This document shows, one piece after another, positions 1-10,280 of a stretch of DNA of 64,000 bases. Numbering within the stretch: position 1 is the stretch's first letter; each line of letters starts with the position of its first letter. Position numbers and translations under genes: made by a program. Under the pieces are notes generated by a model. The model had not been told where the DNA came from and ran no database searches. It saw nothing but the letters and a program-made list of their open reading frames with translations. Source of the DNA: Aurantiochytrium sp. KH105 (taxonomy: Eukaryota > Sar > Bigyra > Thraustochytrida > Thraustochytriidae); the NCBI GenBank assembly GCA_003116975.1, contig BGKB01000085.1, positions 124,001-188,000 of the forward strand, given 5' to 3'.

Positions 1-527
1 TCTGTTGTCTCCTTTGATCGTGTGCCTTCGCACGTGTGATTGATTCTCGCGCGCACCGCAAAGAAGAAGAAGACAGAAACCTCAAAAGTACTTTGGACAG
101 AAAGCGGTTTAGCTCATTCCTCCAACATTCATTGTATATGATAACGCTATCGATTTTGAAAGCAGTTCGTTTCCAGCATGTGTGGAGCTGTAGTTGCATT
201 GACTACATTTCACTCATATATTTGCTGCTCGCCTCAAGAGCGTGGGTACTTTGCTGGCCCTACCTTTTCGTTCTTTCCCCCAACAAGGGATAAAAGTAAA
301 CGTTTGTATACTTTCTATTGCACAACGATTTCCTCGAGATAACGCCGTGCAGATTCTGTTGCTTGATATATGGCGTTTCGCGAGAACGAGGCATGGCCAG
401 ATGATCGATACAAGTAAGATCTGTGCACATTCCATCGGCTTACGTTTGAGGCGATGCAACTATAACTGTCCCTACTTTTTTTTTTTGGAATGCTCGCAAA
501 AGCCTTCATGGGCTGCCAGTTCCATTT
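1..527. other. Left-edge intergenic sequence
   Basis: No frame here has protein-like composition. The stretch is richer in A+T than the coding regions and probably holds the 3' untranslated region of the minus-strand transporter gene that ends at 528. A T-run lies near 475-486. No RNA gene or repeat family was recognised. Confidence 0.5.
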
Positions 528-2288
528 TCACGTCTGTCGTGGCGGACCGCCTGAGCGCATAATCTCGATCTTCAGATCGCTTTCCGCACGTTGTATCACA
601 GCCTTTCCAAAGTAAAAACAACCTCCCACGGTGCATGTGAGACCAATGAATTGCCACACCGTGTAGGAGTCGCGAGGCAGGCCAAGGCGACTATAGAGTG
701 GTGACGCGGAAGCGACACTGACAACAGGAATGATGACCCCGTTGGCCACGAAAAAGAGAACAGCAGAACCTTCGTCAATCACGATCAGCATGAGCAAATT
801 GAAGGCACAGACGGTGATGATGTAGGTCCAAGTCGAAATGGCCGCACTCGAACAGTCCTCTTTGCCATAAGCTGGGTGCCCCGTCACCGGGTCGTACGTG
901 TTGAGTCCAAGGAAACCGCATCGAAAACCATCGATAAAGTTGGCCATGATCTCGCCGCGCTCAATCTGGTTGAGGTCATCCATGTCTCGATTCTGAATCC
1001 AGACACCCAGGGGGACGAGAAAGAGACCAATGACGAACTGGAAAATTGCTACCCAGGCATTGAGTTGGTGCGCATCACAGCGGAAGCGTGGCTGGGTCAA
1101 GACCCATTCTTTGAGGCAGCCACCCAGGGCCAGCGGGAAGCACGATATTGCAAAGACGACAGTCCACATGGCATCAGATTGTCCCGGGCCGCCCTTGATG
1201 ACGTTCACCAGACAGAGAACAACGCCAAGTAGTACCATGATGGCGCCGATCACGTGACGCCGCGAAAAGCTGCGCCCAAGCATTAAGGCCGAGAGACCCA
1301 TGGACATCGGAATGGAGAGCTGCTGGAGAATTAGACGCAAGGCACCACCAAGGCCATGGCTCGCGAGAAGATTAATGTACAGAGCGATGGTATCGCACAG
1401 GGCCATGACGCCGACAAGCCAGAAAAATTGGTGGCGCGCAAAGACCGCCCTCGCGCGTTCGATCATGCTGCGCCGCAGCCCTTCGGGCGTATTGTGACGT
1501 CCATGCAAATAAGACTCGGCACGTTCGTCGAAATCGTCAAAGAAATTACGACTGCCGTGGTTTCGCCCATGACCTCCACCTGGGCCAAAGCGGCCGTCGA
1601 CATCTTCGTCATAGACCCCCTCGCTACCGCCAAAGTTGTAGTCGTCTTCGTCGGAAATGTATGACGTGCTCGTGGCGCGGGATTCACGCCCGGAACCAGG
1701 AGTGAGCCAACGGCGCGTCTTGGCGCGACGGCGCCGAGCTTCTTCGAGACCATAGAGTGTGGAAAAGAAAATGATGCACGTCAGCACGACGGCCTGGTCG
1801 AGGAAGCACCTGTACGGGGCCATGAGCACCTTGCCATTGACGGTGTAGCTGATTGTCTCTGCGCTGCCGCAAAGAATGAGGAGCGCGAGAATGGCGAGAA
1901 GCTTGGCCTGTTTACGCCATCCCCATTGGGCCATGGTGGCAGCCTCTTGCTCATCGACATCGTTCTCCGCGAGAAGGGGTCGGCTCATGTTGTCTGCAAG
2001 TCTGGGCCCGCGTGGACTGTTCCCAAGGCTTGCGTTGCTCGCATTACTCGCGAGCGAGAGGCTGTTCTGGCTCGTAACGGCGCGGAAGAGGTCGTCGGCG
2101 CTGGTGCCCTGGCCAGTATCCTCAAAGCTTCCGGAGCCCCAGCTCCCGCTGCGAAGACCGGAGTTCGAGCGGAGACCTCCGAGTCGCATCGAGACCGGCG
2201 GTCTCTCTCCCAAGCGCGCGGAGAGCCCGTCTTCCTCGTCGGTGTCGGCGTCGCCCCCGCGGGCTCGCGCCGTCTGCGCCAGCGCCAT
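528..2288 (-). CDS. CRT-like (chloroquine-resistance-transporter family) membrane transporter
   Basis: Predicted 586-residue transporter of the CRT-like branch of the drug/metabolite transporter superfamily. Known relatives sit in vacuolar, digestive-vacuole or plastid membranes and move small peptides, thiols or amino acids. The first 120 residues are Ser/Gly-rich and polar. About ten hydrophobic segments follow, split by a long acidic Gly-rich loop (about residues 190-280). The stretch with LILQQLSIPMSMGLSAL and the paired cysteines in the loop before the last helices (RCGFLG and KEDCSS) match the family pattern. The start chosen is the first true ATG (context GAGATGG). The open frame continues upstream, but only with low-complexity Arg/Ala-rich sequence and no ATG. 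The substrate cannot be told from sequence. Confidence 0.8.
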   Translation of the reverse strand: MALAQTARARGGDADTDEEDGLSARLGERPPVSMRLGGLRSNSGLRSGSWGSGSFEDTGQGTSADDLFRAVTSQNSLSLASNASNASLGNSPRGPRLADNMSRPLLAENDVDEQEAATMAQWGWRKQAKLLAILALLILCGSAETISYTVNGKVLMAPYRCFLDQAVVLTCIIFFSTLYGLEEARRRRAKTRRWLTPGSGRESRATSTSYISDEDDYNFGGSEGVYDEDVDGRFGPGGGHGRNHGSRNFFDDFDERAESYLHGRHNTPEGLRRSMIERARAVFARHQFFWLVGVMALCDTIALYINLLASHGLGGALRLILQQLSIPMSMGLSALMLGRSFSRRHVIGAIMVLLGVVLCLVNVIKGGPGQSDAMWTVVFAISCFPLALGGCLKEWVLTQPRFRCDAHQLNAWVAIFQFVIGLFLVPLGVWIQNRDMDDLNQIERGEIMANFIDGFRCGFLGLNTYDPVTGHPAYGKEDCSSAAISTWTYIITVCAFNLLMLIVIDEGSAVLFFVANGVIIPVVSVASASPLYSRLGLPRDSYTVWQFIGLTCTVGGCFYFGKAVIQRAESDLKIEIMRSGGPPRQT

Positions 2289-2932
2289 CTCGGCCAGCCG
2301 CCGCCGTCCAGAGCCAGCCAGCCCCTCTTCCCGCACGCGACGCGACTCGACTCGGCTCGGCCTGCCTCGTCTGGCCGTGGCCCGAGCCTCGCCGCCGCCC
2401 TCGCGCTCCTCGGCAGCAGGCACGCCGGGCTGGGCGCGGCCAGCAGAGCCCGCCCGCGAGCCAGCGCGCGGACTTCGGACTCTGCGCGCGGGGTCCGCGG
2501 AGGAAAAAGTCGACGAGACGCGTCGCGTATGTAGTACGGTCAAAGACGCCAGCCGTGCTTCTGCTTCTTGGCAGCGAGGTCAGCAGTGACCTGCTGGCGT
2601 CGGTCCAGGCAAAGCTCGCTTCACCGACGTTAGCGGCAAGACGAGGCGATGGGGCTCAGCGACGGAGACAGGTCAGAACAGAAAACTCATCACAGCGTCG
2701 AAACAGCACGTCTCGCGCCGCTCGCGAGGCTTTTACCGCAACGATGAAGACAACAACAAGATCAATCAGGAGGTCGACTTTTGTTTCACAATCTTCGGTT
2801 GGCTGCAGCTGGCTGCAGCCAGCGACGTAAGGTGGGTGCATTGATTAGTACGGCGAAGATAGATGGCATCCCTTTTTCCCGAAAAGAGTTAACGCCGGAT
2901 ACCAAAATTGGATCATGTTACTGCACCTAGGC
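2289..2932. other. Intergenic region upstream of the CRT-like gene
   Basis: Holds the promoter side of the minus-strand CRT-like gene (2288) and the 3' side of the minus-strand oxidoreductase gene ending at 2933. GC-rich near 2300-2520, then more balanced. A short direct repeat GGCTGCAGCTGGCTGCAGCC lies near 2801-2820. No other gene was recognised. Confidence 0.4.
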
Positions 2933-4195
2933 CTACACGGATTCTGAAGGCGTTTGCATGAAGCGAGTGGTGATGACGGACACCAGGACACTGACAGCCG
3001 CGACAACGGATACTTTGAAAAGGGCAAAGCCATTGCTGGATTCCTGTCCAGGGGCCACGCCGTTAAAATCGCCCCAAGTCTTGGAGACAAAGAGGTCTTT
3101 GCTCTTCGCCAGGGTGGTCACAAAAGGTCCAAGCACGCCTGTGAATCCAGTATACATGACCCCACTGCGCGGGCCGAGGGGAACTACCATGACCAGATCG
3201 CTCGGCGACTGGTGAAGCGAATACTTTGCCGACGGCGTTTTGCCCTTGACGAGGGCCGAGATGTTTTTTACTACAATGCTGACCATTTGGTTCGCGAAAT
3301 AGGCCATCTTGTTTTCTGCTAATGCGCAGACGTCACCCACGGCAAAAACGCCAGGCATTACCTCGCCTTGCGCATTCAGCACACGCATTTGCAAATCTAC
3401 ATGCACGTGCTTGCTCGTGTCAAGCCACTCGCTCGGGAAAGTTTCCGTGTTTTGCGTGGCACCAACACAAAGAAAGGTGAGATCCGCTGTTATTTCTTGG
3501 CCGTCCGAAAGAGGAATCGTTCGCTTCCCCACAACGCTGGGCTCGCTGCCAAAGTCCGCAAGGTCCATTTTGGCTTTCGCATTCAAAAAGACGCGGATCC
3601 CGAGCGCTTCGAGTTGCGCGTTGAGAGCCTTGTGGAACTTGGGGGGCAAGGACGGTTGCGAGTGGCTGATGAGCGTCGGGCCCGCTTGCACAATGCTGAC
3701 AGCCTTGTCCGGGTAGAACGACTTGATTTCGCCAGCGAGCTCGACGCCCACGACGCCACCGCCTACAATCGCAATGGACTCGGCTCCCTTGACTTGAGCC
3801 ACGCATTTGGAGAAATAGTCGCGCAGGTCCTTTTCGCTCGAAATGCCGGCCGAGGGTTCCCCGGGGGACCTGTTGACGGCTCCAGTGGCAAGCACGCAGT
3901 AGTCAAAGGGGATCGATTCGCCCGAGTCCAGCTTGACCGCTTCCGATGTCACTTCTGTGACGACGCCAACGATGATTTTGCCGTGCTTGAGAAGCTTGTC
4001 GCGCGGAATCAGCACCTTTTCATCCCAGCCTTCGATTGTCGCAGCGCGCAAGGCGCCAATTTTATGCACAAAGTGCTCACGACGGTCGACGAGCGTCACC
4101 TCAACGTTATCTGTCTCTGCGAGCGCGTCCAGCTGCTTGGCCACGGCACTGCCGGCGTAGCCGCTGCCTACCACCACGACCTTGACCGTCGTCAT
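2933..4195 (-). CDS. FSP1/AIFM2-like FAD-dependent NAD(P)H oxidoreductase
   Basis: Predicted 420-residue two-dinucleotide-fold flavoprotein. Family members reduce quinones with NAD(P)H; animal FSP1 regenerates ubiquinol and suppresses lipid peroxidation at membranes. The FAD-binding motif GSGYAG is at about residues 10-15, the second (NAD) motif VGGGVVGVELAGE at about 165, and the second FAD motif GVFAVGDVC near 315. The C-terminal block KSKDLFVSKTW closely follows KSRDLFVSTSW of human FSP1, which favours this subfamily over type II NADH dehydrogenases. Human FSP1 carries an N-myristoylation glycine. This protein begins MTT and instead ends in a hydrophobic helix (about 388-410) followed by a short polar tail, as in a tail-anchored protein. 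The start is the first true ATG (context GCCATGA). Confidence 0.85.
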   Translation of the reverse strand: MTTVKVVVVGSGYAGSAVAKQLDALAETDNVEVTLVDRREHFVHKIGALRAATIEGWDEKVLIPRDKLLKHGKIIVGVVTEVTSEAVKLDSGESIPFDYCVLATGAVNRSPGEPSAGISSEKDLRDYFSKCVAQVKGAESIAIVGGGVVGVELAGEIKSFYPDKAVSIVQAGPTLISHSQPSLPPKFHKALNAQLEALGIRVFLNAKAKMDLADFGSEPSVVGKRTIPLSDGQEITADLTFLCVGATQNTETFPSEWLDTSKHVHVDLQMRVLNAQGEVMPGVFAVGDVCALAENKMAYFANQMVSIVVKNISALVKGKTPSAKYSLHQSPSDLVMVVPLGPRSGVMYTGFTGVLGPFVTTLAKSKDLFVSKTWGDFNGVAPGQESSNGFALFKVSVVAAVSVLVSVITTRFMQTPSESV

Positions 4196-5412
4196 GGCTT
4201 TGTTTCCTCGCTGTACTCCCCCGTGTCCTCCCTCCGCTCTCCTGCTCTCTCCAATTCGAGTTTGCCGGCGCTCGCCCGTGTGCGCGTCCACATCCCGATC
4301 GCTCACTGGATTCTCTGTTCCTGGCCTCGGAGTGCGGCTGTCTGGGCCCGAGACGCTGCTGTTTTCTTGTCGTAGCCTCACTCACCTCACCGCCGGTATG
4401 AAAATGGGTGCGCTCTCGGGATGCTGACAAGTCCGCCACAGCCTTGTTTGCGGTGGCGTTTGCGCATCGACACGAGACAGGAGCATCATCCGCCAAGGAC
4501 CTCGGCTGCGCGTCCGGAGGTGCGGGCGGCCACTGCTTGGACTGGGGACGGCGTTGATTTGAAGAGCGAGATAGATGGTGGATTGTGTATAGGATGAAAC
4601 GCGGGAGAGGACCGAGGCCATGCAATGAAGACCACAGGGGCATGGAAAGAATGCTTGCTCATCATCATCTCGATGGAATGCGAAAAGGTGCTTTCCCGAG
4701 GAAATCACCTGTCTCAAATGCCACGTGCAGCAGAGACGAAACAAAAGTCACCAGGCGAAGGAAGGTTGTACAGTAAATGCTGGATGGTGGACCAAAGAAG
4801 TCACCCACCCCTTTATTTCGCATCGCAAGGTGTAAAAAATTATCAAAACGTCAAGCAAAATGAAGCAAAGCGAACGTGCGCGTGAATATTAAATCGGTTT
4901 AGATTCAATGCGAGAATGGTCTGCGTTACGTATGTGAGCTGCGCTTGAACAACGGTCCTTTCGGTGTTCTGGAGGAGGATCATATCCGGGCTTGACAGCA
5001 TGAAGCGGTAAGCTGAAGTCAAAAGTTCAAAAGATATTACCTATTTTCTAATAATGAACTCGAATACATTGCGTTTACTTGAAGACATCATCTTCAAGCC
5101 AGGTGACCTGTGGGGATAAGTTTTAACCAAGAAAGATCGCGGCAAAATTCGCTCACAATACCTGGCTTCCTTTTCCCCCCCACCACCCCGGCATGGTTGT
5201 CTGAAGTTTTCTCCGAAGTTTGATCAATTTATCATCCAGATATTGACAAAGGCATTCGTAGATCGATCGTCCGACATTGGTTAAAAGTAGGAGGAAGCAA
5301 CGTGTTGCTCTTACACGAAGTTAAAAAAGAGGGTATCTACAAGCGGCAAAATATTTCTCAGTTGCTTTCGCGAAGGCTTCGTCTGCTAAGAGGGTCGATG
5401 AACAGGTTTTCT
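4196..5412. other. Intergenic region, 1.2 kb
   Basis: Upstream of the minus-strand oxidoreductase and downstream of the minus-strand HYPK-like gene. The part near 4200-4560 is GC-rich and probably holds the oxidoreductase promoter. From about 4750 to 5350 it becomes A+T-rich with T/A runs. Short frames here have no coding-like composition. Confidence 0.4.
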
Positions 5413-5727
5413 TCATGCAGTGGATGCTTGCGGAAGAACGAGTGTGGCAAGGGCCTTTTGCAGGTCGCCACCGGCTTCCCTAAGCGCGCGAAGCGCCTGT
5501 GTCTTTTCCATCTCGAACTCCTTGACGACGAGGTCGACGTCGGCGTCCTTGACCTCGACCTTGGCCAGCTCCTTTTCACGCGCGAGTTCTTCCTCCTTGG
5601 CTTTCGTCTCTGCGACAGCAAGTTCTTGAAGTGCCTCCTGGATCGTCTGCCCGGACGCGTTGGCGCCCGACGCAGCGGCCTCCTCGCCCTCGTTCATGCG
5701 CTCCATGGCGGAGCTATCCTTGGCCAT
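5413..5727 (-). CDS. HYPK-like UBA protein (candidate NatA auxiliary subunit)
   Basis: Predicted 104-residue protein. An acidic, Ala/Glu-rich helical N-terminal part is followed by a UBA-like three-helix module at about residues 60-100. Its pattern (DLVVKEFEMEKTQALRALRE, then GGDLQKALATLV) matches the C-terminal domain of HYPK. In animals and fungi HYPK binds the ribosome-associated N-terminal acetyltransferase NatA and tunes its activity. The size is close to other HYPK proteins. Start context AAGATGG is strong. The gene diverges from the eIF4B-like gene, so two translation-linked genes share one intergenic region. Another NAC/UBA-type small protein is possible but less likely. Confidence 0.65.
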   Translation of the reverse strand: MAKDSSAMERMNEGEEAAASGANASGQTIQEALQELAVAETKAKEEELAREKELAKVEVKDADVDLVVKEFEMEKTQALRALREAGGDLQKALATLVLPQASTA

Positions 5728-7090
5728 CTTGTCTACTCTTTGTCACGCGTTCGTCCGAAGCGCAGGCAGAGCAATCGGCGTGGACTCCGCGAGACGTCGA
5801 GGGACGACCTCCCGCGAGCAATCCTTTTTCCTTTTGCGCTGACCGGCCCGCACGCACCCCCTTCGGTCGCTTGGCGATGATCAATCAGTCAGTCAATCGA
5901 TCGTTCATTTTTTATCTAGCACCCAACTTGTTGAAGGCAAGTGAGCTAAACGGCAATCCAAAAGGGTGATAAAGACCATTTACAACTGTAACAAATTTTT
6001 ACTACAACACGCCTATTCTTGACACCACACATCTCCTGGCCGCACATTGTTTGGCGTGGGCATTCGAAGACCTTGCTGCTGTAAGAACTCGGGCTCGCAA
6101 GAACAGATTCATTGGCCGTCTTTTGTCGTTGAGACAGCCTATACCCGCCCCTTCTCTCCGTGGGAATCCTGCAGCAGCAACAGCAGCAGCAGCTGCAGCT
6201 GCAGCTGCTGCTGCTGCTGGCCGCACCAATGACTGACTGACTCCCTTGCAGGGGCGGCGCCTCTCCGGCCCCTTGGGGTTATCTAGTCCCTTCCCCCCTT
6301 TTAGTCTCCCTCTTCACCCTATTCTCCCCCTTTCCCAGGAGCACTGCAGACCCGCACGTCTCTCAACTCCGTCTTCCGAGTTACCCCCCTCCGCCCCCTC
6401 CGCCCGCCTCTCCCCCCCGTAACCCCGCCCACCCAGCTACGCCCCCAATCGATGGTGTGGCTGGCGCTCGCCTTTCCAGAACCTCCGTAACCTCTGCAAC
6501 CGCCGCCTCCCGCCCTCGCCGCGTCCACCCGCTCGCTCCCTCCCTCCGCCCCCGCGCGGCCAGGCCCGGCGCGGCCGGCCCCGCCGTGCCTGCCGTGCCT
6601 GCCGCGGCCCGGCCCGGCCCGGCCCGGCCCCTCCCTCCGTCCCGCCCCCGCGCGGGGGGAGCGCGCCCGCGGCGCGCGGCGCGGCAGCCCGGCCGCGAGC
6701 GCGGGGGCAGGAGTCCGGAGACGCGCACACGGCGCGCAGGCCGCGCCACAGTGGCCTTTCGCGCCGCGCAAGTCGAACTCCGCCGCCCGCAAGTCGCTTT
6801 CCGGGGCGGCACTGCAGCCAGAAGGAGACGAGGAGGAGGGAGGCGGGAGCCGCGGCGAGGAGGAGGAGGCGCGGCAGCAGAGTATCTTTGCGCACGAGGC
6901 GGCGCAGGCGGAGGAGCAGACGCGCACGAGCGGCGGGCGGAGAGCGGCGAGCGGGCGCGGCGCGGCGGCGAGCGGCGGGCGCGGGAAGCGCGGAGAAGCG
7001 CGGCCGGAAGGGAAGCGCGGCGGAGCCGGCGGCGGCATCGGCGGCGAGGCGACCGAGAGCCACTCGCGCGCTCGCAGGTACGCGGAGAAG
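5728..7090. other. Divergent intergenic region between the HYPK-like and eIF4B-like genes
   Basis: A 1.36-kb divergent promoter region. The left part is balanced in composition. The right part (about 6240-7090) is strongly C-rich, then G/C-rich with a purine-rich stretch near 6820-6860, and probably includes the eIF4B-like 5' untranslated region. Long frames across it consist of Arg, Ala, Pro and Gly only and are judged spurious. Confidence 0.5.
6181..6216. repeat. 36-bp perfect palindrome made of CAG/CTG triplets
   Basis: Four CAG units, then GCTGCAGCTGCAGC-type centre, then CTG units. The 36 bases equal their own reverse complement exactly and could form a hairpin or cruciform. It is flanked by imperfect CAG triplets from 6170 and by one more CTG unit to 6220. 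Confidence 0.9.
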
Positions 7091-8362
7091 ATGGCGTCCT
7101 TCGGCGGCGGCGGCGGCGGCGGCGGCGGCCAGTTCACGGTGTTCCTCGGCAACCTGCCGTTCGACTGCACGCAGGGCGACGTGGATGCGCTCTTCCAGGG
7201 GCTCAACGTGGACCAGGTGCGGCTGATCCACGACCGCGAGGAGGGCACCTTCAAGGGCTTCGGCTACGTCGAGTTTGGCGACGAGGCCAGCCTGCAGACC
7301 GCCCTCGGCTACAACAACGTCGAGTGGATGGGCCGGCGCCTGCGCATTGACGTCGCGCAGCCCAAGGGCCAGGGCCGCGGCGGCGGCGGCGGCGGCCGTG
7401 GCGGCTTCGGCGGCGACCGCGATGGCCGCGGCGGCTTCGGAGGTGGCGGCGGCGGCGGCGGCGGCTACGGCGGCGACCGCGGCGGCTACGGCGGCGACCG
7501 CGGCGGCGGCGCTTTCAGCAGCTACAGCGGCGGCGGCGGCTCCCGCGCGGACCGCCCCGTGCCGGACGAACCGCCCTTCACTGCCTTCGTCGGCAACATT
7601 CCGTTCGAGACCGTCCAGGGGGATCTGGAGGCGCTCTTTGACGGCCTCTCGGTCAAGGAGGTCCGCATCGCTTACGACCGCGAGACCGGCGAGCCCCGCG
7701 GCATGGGCTACGTCGAGTTCAACGACAAGCAGTCGCTGGTGACGGCTCTGCAGTACAATGGACAGCCCTGGGGCTCGCGCGAGCTCCGCATCAACGTTGC
7801 CGACCAAAAGGGCGGCAACCGCCGCGGCGGTGGCGCAGCTGGCGGCGGCGGCTACGGAGGCTCGCGCGGCGGCGGTGCAGCCGGCGGCGGTGCAGCCGGC
7901 GGCGGCGGCTACGGAGGCTCCTCGCGCGGTGGGTCGCGCGGTGTTGGCTTTGGCGGAAATGATGGCTTTGGCGCCCCCGCGGGATCCGGCGGCTACGGCG
8001 AGGACCGTGCCGGCAGCGATGCCTTTGGCTCGAGCAGGAGCCGTGCCGACCGCGGCGACTTCCAGGACAACTCAGCCTTTGGCGTCCAGCGCCGTGGTGG
8101 CGCCGACATGGACCCATACGGCGGCGCTGGCGGCCGTGCCGACGACCTCCCACCTGAGCCCACGGCCCAGGACGAGGCTGAGCGCCCCCGTCTCAAGCTC
8201 GCTTCGCGCACCAAGAAGGACCCTCCTGCGGCCTCTGCCCAGGCCTCGCGCAGCTCGGCCATTTTCGGCGCTGCCAAGCCTGTTAATGTCAAGGAGCCCA
8301 AGAAGGCCTCTGAGGAGGCCTCCGGCAGCAAGGACGACAAAGCCGAGGCGCCCTCCAAGTAA
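7091..8362 (+). CDS. eIF4B-like translation initiation factor with two RRMs
   Basis: Predicted 423-residue RNA-binding protein. RRM1 (about residues 17-92) carries RNP2 VFLGNL and RNP1 KGFGYVEF. RRM2 (about 160-238) carries AFVGNI and RGMGYVEF. Arg/Gly-rich linkers separate and follow the RRMs. The C-terminal part has RPRLKLASRTK (about 366) and SSAIFGAAKPV (about 388-398), matching the RPKLxLxxR and SIFGxAKPV signatures of eIF4B. eIF4B stimulates eIF4A helicase during ribosome recruitment. Typical eIF4B has one RRM, so two is unusual; generic Gly-rich hnRNP proteins have paired RRMs but lack the C-terminal signatures. Start context AAGATGG is strong, and the frame is closed upstream. Confidence 0.75.
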   Translation: MASFGGGGGGGGGQFTVFLGNLPFDCTQGDVDALFQGLNVDQVRLIHDREEGTFKGFGYVEFGDEASLQTALGYNNVEWMGRRLRIDVAQPKGQGRGGGGGGRGGFGGDRDGRGGFGGGGGGGGGYGGDRGGYGGDRGGGAFSSYSGGGGSRADRPVPDEPPFTAFVGNIPFETVQGDLEALFDGLSVKEVRIAYDRETGEPRGMGYVEFNDKQSLVTALQYNGQPWGSRELRINVADQKGGNRRGGGAAGGGGYGGSRGGGAAGGGAAGGGGYGGSSRGGSRGVGFGGNDGFGAPAGSGGYGEDRAGSDAFGSSRSRADRGDFQDNSAFGVQRRGGADMDPYGGAGGRADDLPPEPTAQDEAERPRLKLASRTKKDPPAASAQASRSSAIFGAAKPVNVKEPKKASEEASGSKDDKAEAPSK

Positions 8363-8850
8363 TCGCTGACTGGATTTGGTTGGTGCCCATTCCAGCTCCA
8401 CATCATTCTCCCCGAGAACCGTGTCGGTTCTCTATTTCAATTGTCATCCTCGACTGCCTGCTTGCCTGCCTGCGAATTCCCTATTCGCATCACTTCAAGC
8501 ATTCTTTCCATCAATCAGTCTTGGCCCGCAAGAACGTCGCTATAGCAAACAGCCGCGCGTACGCACACCAACGTCTTTTTACACCCTCTCGTGTTCCCTT
8601 CATTTCCCCTTCCCCTTCCCTTCTCTTCAATCAACTAAAAGCAAAGATAAAGAAAAAAAAGTGAGTGTGAATGAATCACAACGACAACAACAAAAAGATA
8701 GAAGGAAAGACAACGAGAAGAAGCTTGATTCGCCGAGTGATTGAGTTAATACATGTACATTCGCGCTCTCACCGTCGTCCTCGTCCCGATCGACTCGGAA
8801 CGTGATAAAAGAGAAAGAGACGAACCTATGTTCGTCACGCCTGCGCGATA
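8363..8850. other. Convergent intergenic region
   Basis: Lies between the stop of the eIF4B-like gene (plus) and the stop of the minus-strand orphan at 8851. T- and C-rich near 8580-8640, then A-rich around 8640-8710. Probably two facing 3' untranslated regions. Confidence 0.45.
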
Positions 8851-9606
8851 TCACAGACTGTCGCTGCTCGCGACGCTTGCTCCTGCGCTGCTCGCCTCGT
8901 CTACATCTTCCCGCACGGAGTCCATCTTGCCGAGCGGTGAAGACATGGCAAACGTAGGAAGGTCTACAGCAGATTGGCTGTTTCCAAGCGCGAAAGCGGC
9001 CACTACATTTCTTGCGCCGGCAAAGAGCGACTCTTCTGCGACAGATCGCGCCGTTGCCGCGATGCACTCCAGCGTCTCGCGTGGCAAACTTCGCGCAGAA
9101 CGTGTCTCGCGGCAATCGCGGCCCATTGTCCTCGAGTTCATGAATCGATACACGTTGTCGCGCGCAGCACCCGTGCTGCGCGAAGTGTGCGATGACGTAG
9201 CGAATCCCATATGACTCGATGAACGCGCGAGTCGTGGCGTCAGGGCTAGCGCAACCTCCTCTTGAACATGCGCATGATTGTTGATCGAGTTGTTGTTTGC
9301 GACTCCGGGAGCAGCGGAAGCGCCGCTGCCGCCGCTGCTAAAGACTTGGTCTGCCATTCGCGCCTCGAAGAGCCGTCTTCTCGGCGTCGATTGCCTCTGC
9401 GGATGTGTTTCTGCCCGAATTCCTCGTCTCCGAGCGGCATTCTTGCTTTGTTGCCATGATGCAAAGCCATCGTCTCCGCCCACGCTGCTTGCGCCTAGAC
9501 TTTTGAGCGACAGCTGCGAAAGGTCAAGACGCAGCTTTTGCTCCACGCCCTCGTCGTCCTCGTCGTATTCTTCTGGGAGCTCCTCGAGCAGAGGTTCGAA
9601 CTCCAT
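8851..9606 (-). CDS. Hypothetical protein, 251 residues
   Basis: No family recognised. The N terminus is very acidic (MEFEPLLEELPEEYDEDDE), followed by a Leu/Ser stretch (LRLDLSQLSLKSLG), a basic Arg-rich middle, and an Ala-rich, probably helical segment near residues 170-225 (ETLECIAATARSVAEESLFA). There is no signal peptide or membrane span. The start is the first true ATG (context AAGATGG). Upstream the frame continues only through a CT/CG microsatellite and is not credible as protein. Coding status rests on an intact long frame and balanced amino-acid composition. Confidence 0.55.
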   Translation of the reverse strand: MEFEPLLEELPEEYDEDDEGVEQKLRLDLSQLSLKSLGASSVGGDDGFASWQQSKNAARRRGIRAETHPQRQSTPRRRLFEARMADQVFSSGGSGASAAPGVANNNSINNHAHVQEEVALALTPRLARSSSHMGFATSSHTSRSTGAARDNVYRFMNSRTMGRDCRETRSARSLPRETLECIAATARSVAEESLFAGARNVVAAFALGNSQSAVDLPTFAMSSPLGKMDSVREDVDEASSAGASVASSDSL

Positions 9607-9644
9607 CTTGGAGAAGGTTCTTTGCGTTGCGCGTCCTCCACCGC

Positions 9645-9676
<32 letters not shown>

Positions 9677-10240
9677 CGGCCAAAGTCGGTCACCGCAAGC
9701 ACGCAAGCACGCAAGTACGCTAGCACGCTATCACTCTAGTTCGCTAGGACGCAAGTTTGCCACTTCGCAAGAAAGCGAGCCAGCCAGCAGACCAGCAGGC
9801 CAGCAGGCCAGTCAGCCGGCAAACGAGCTGCCAGACGCGCCGCGAGCTGGCCGCTCCAGCCAGCTTCAGAGCGAGCTTTGGGTGATTGAATGATTGATTG
9901 ATTGATTGATCGATTGATTGATCGATGCATGGAGAAAGAGAGAGAGAGCGAGAGAAAGTTGGTAAGAAAGACCTTAGGCTGAGAGCGACGCGTAACGTTA
10001 TAGCACACACACATTCACACACATAATCCTCCGATCCTCCGCCTTCTCAACAAACTTAGGTCTTCGTGATGGGTTGTCCCGGAGGACCGCCCCTAGGCTA
10101 GAAAAAAAATGAATGAAAACAATGGGAAAGGAAGCTCCGGATAAGGACTTGATTGAGGGGTCAAGTGCGAACTCATCCTGATGCGCGACACCAACTCAGC
10201 GATTCGCTTTGCGCTCTTCCTCTCTCTCTCTCTCTCTTTT

Positions 10241-10280
<40 letters not shown>

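Noticed and set aside
2289-2543. N-terminal extension of the CRT-like protein
   Set aside because: The open frame has no ATG before 2288 and is Arg/Ala/Gly-rich.
3368-4375. Plus-strand frame of 335 residues opposite the FSP1-like gene
   Set aside because: Exact antisense shadow of a strongly recognised flavoprotein.
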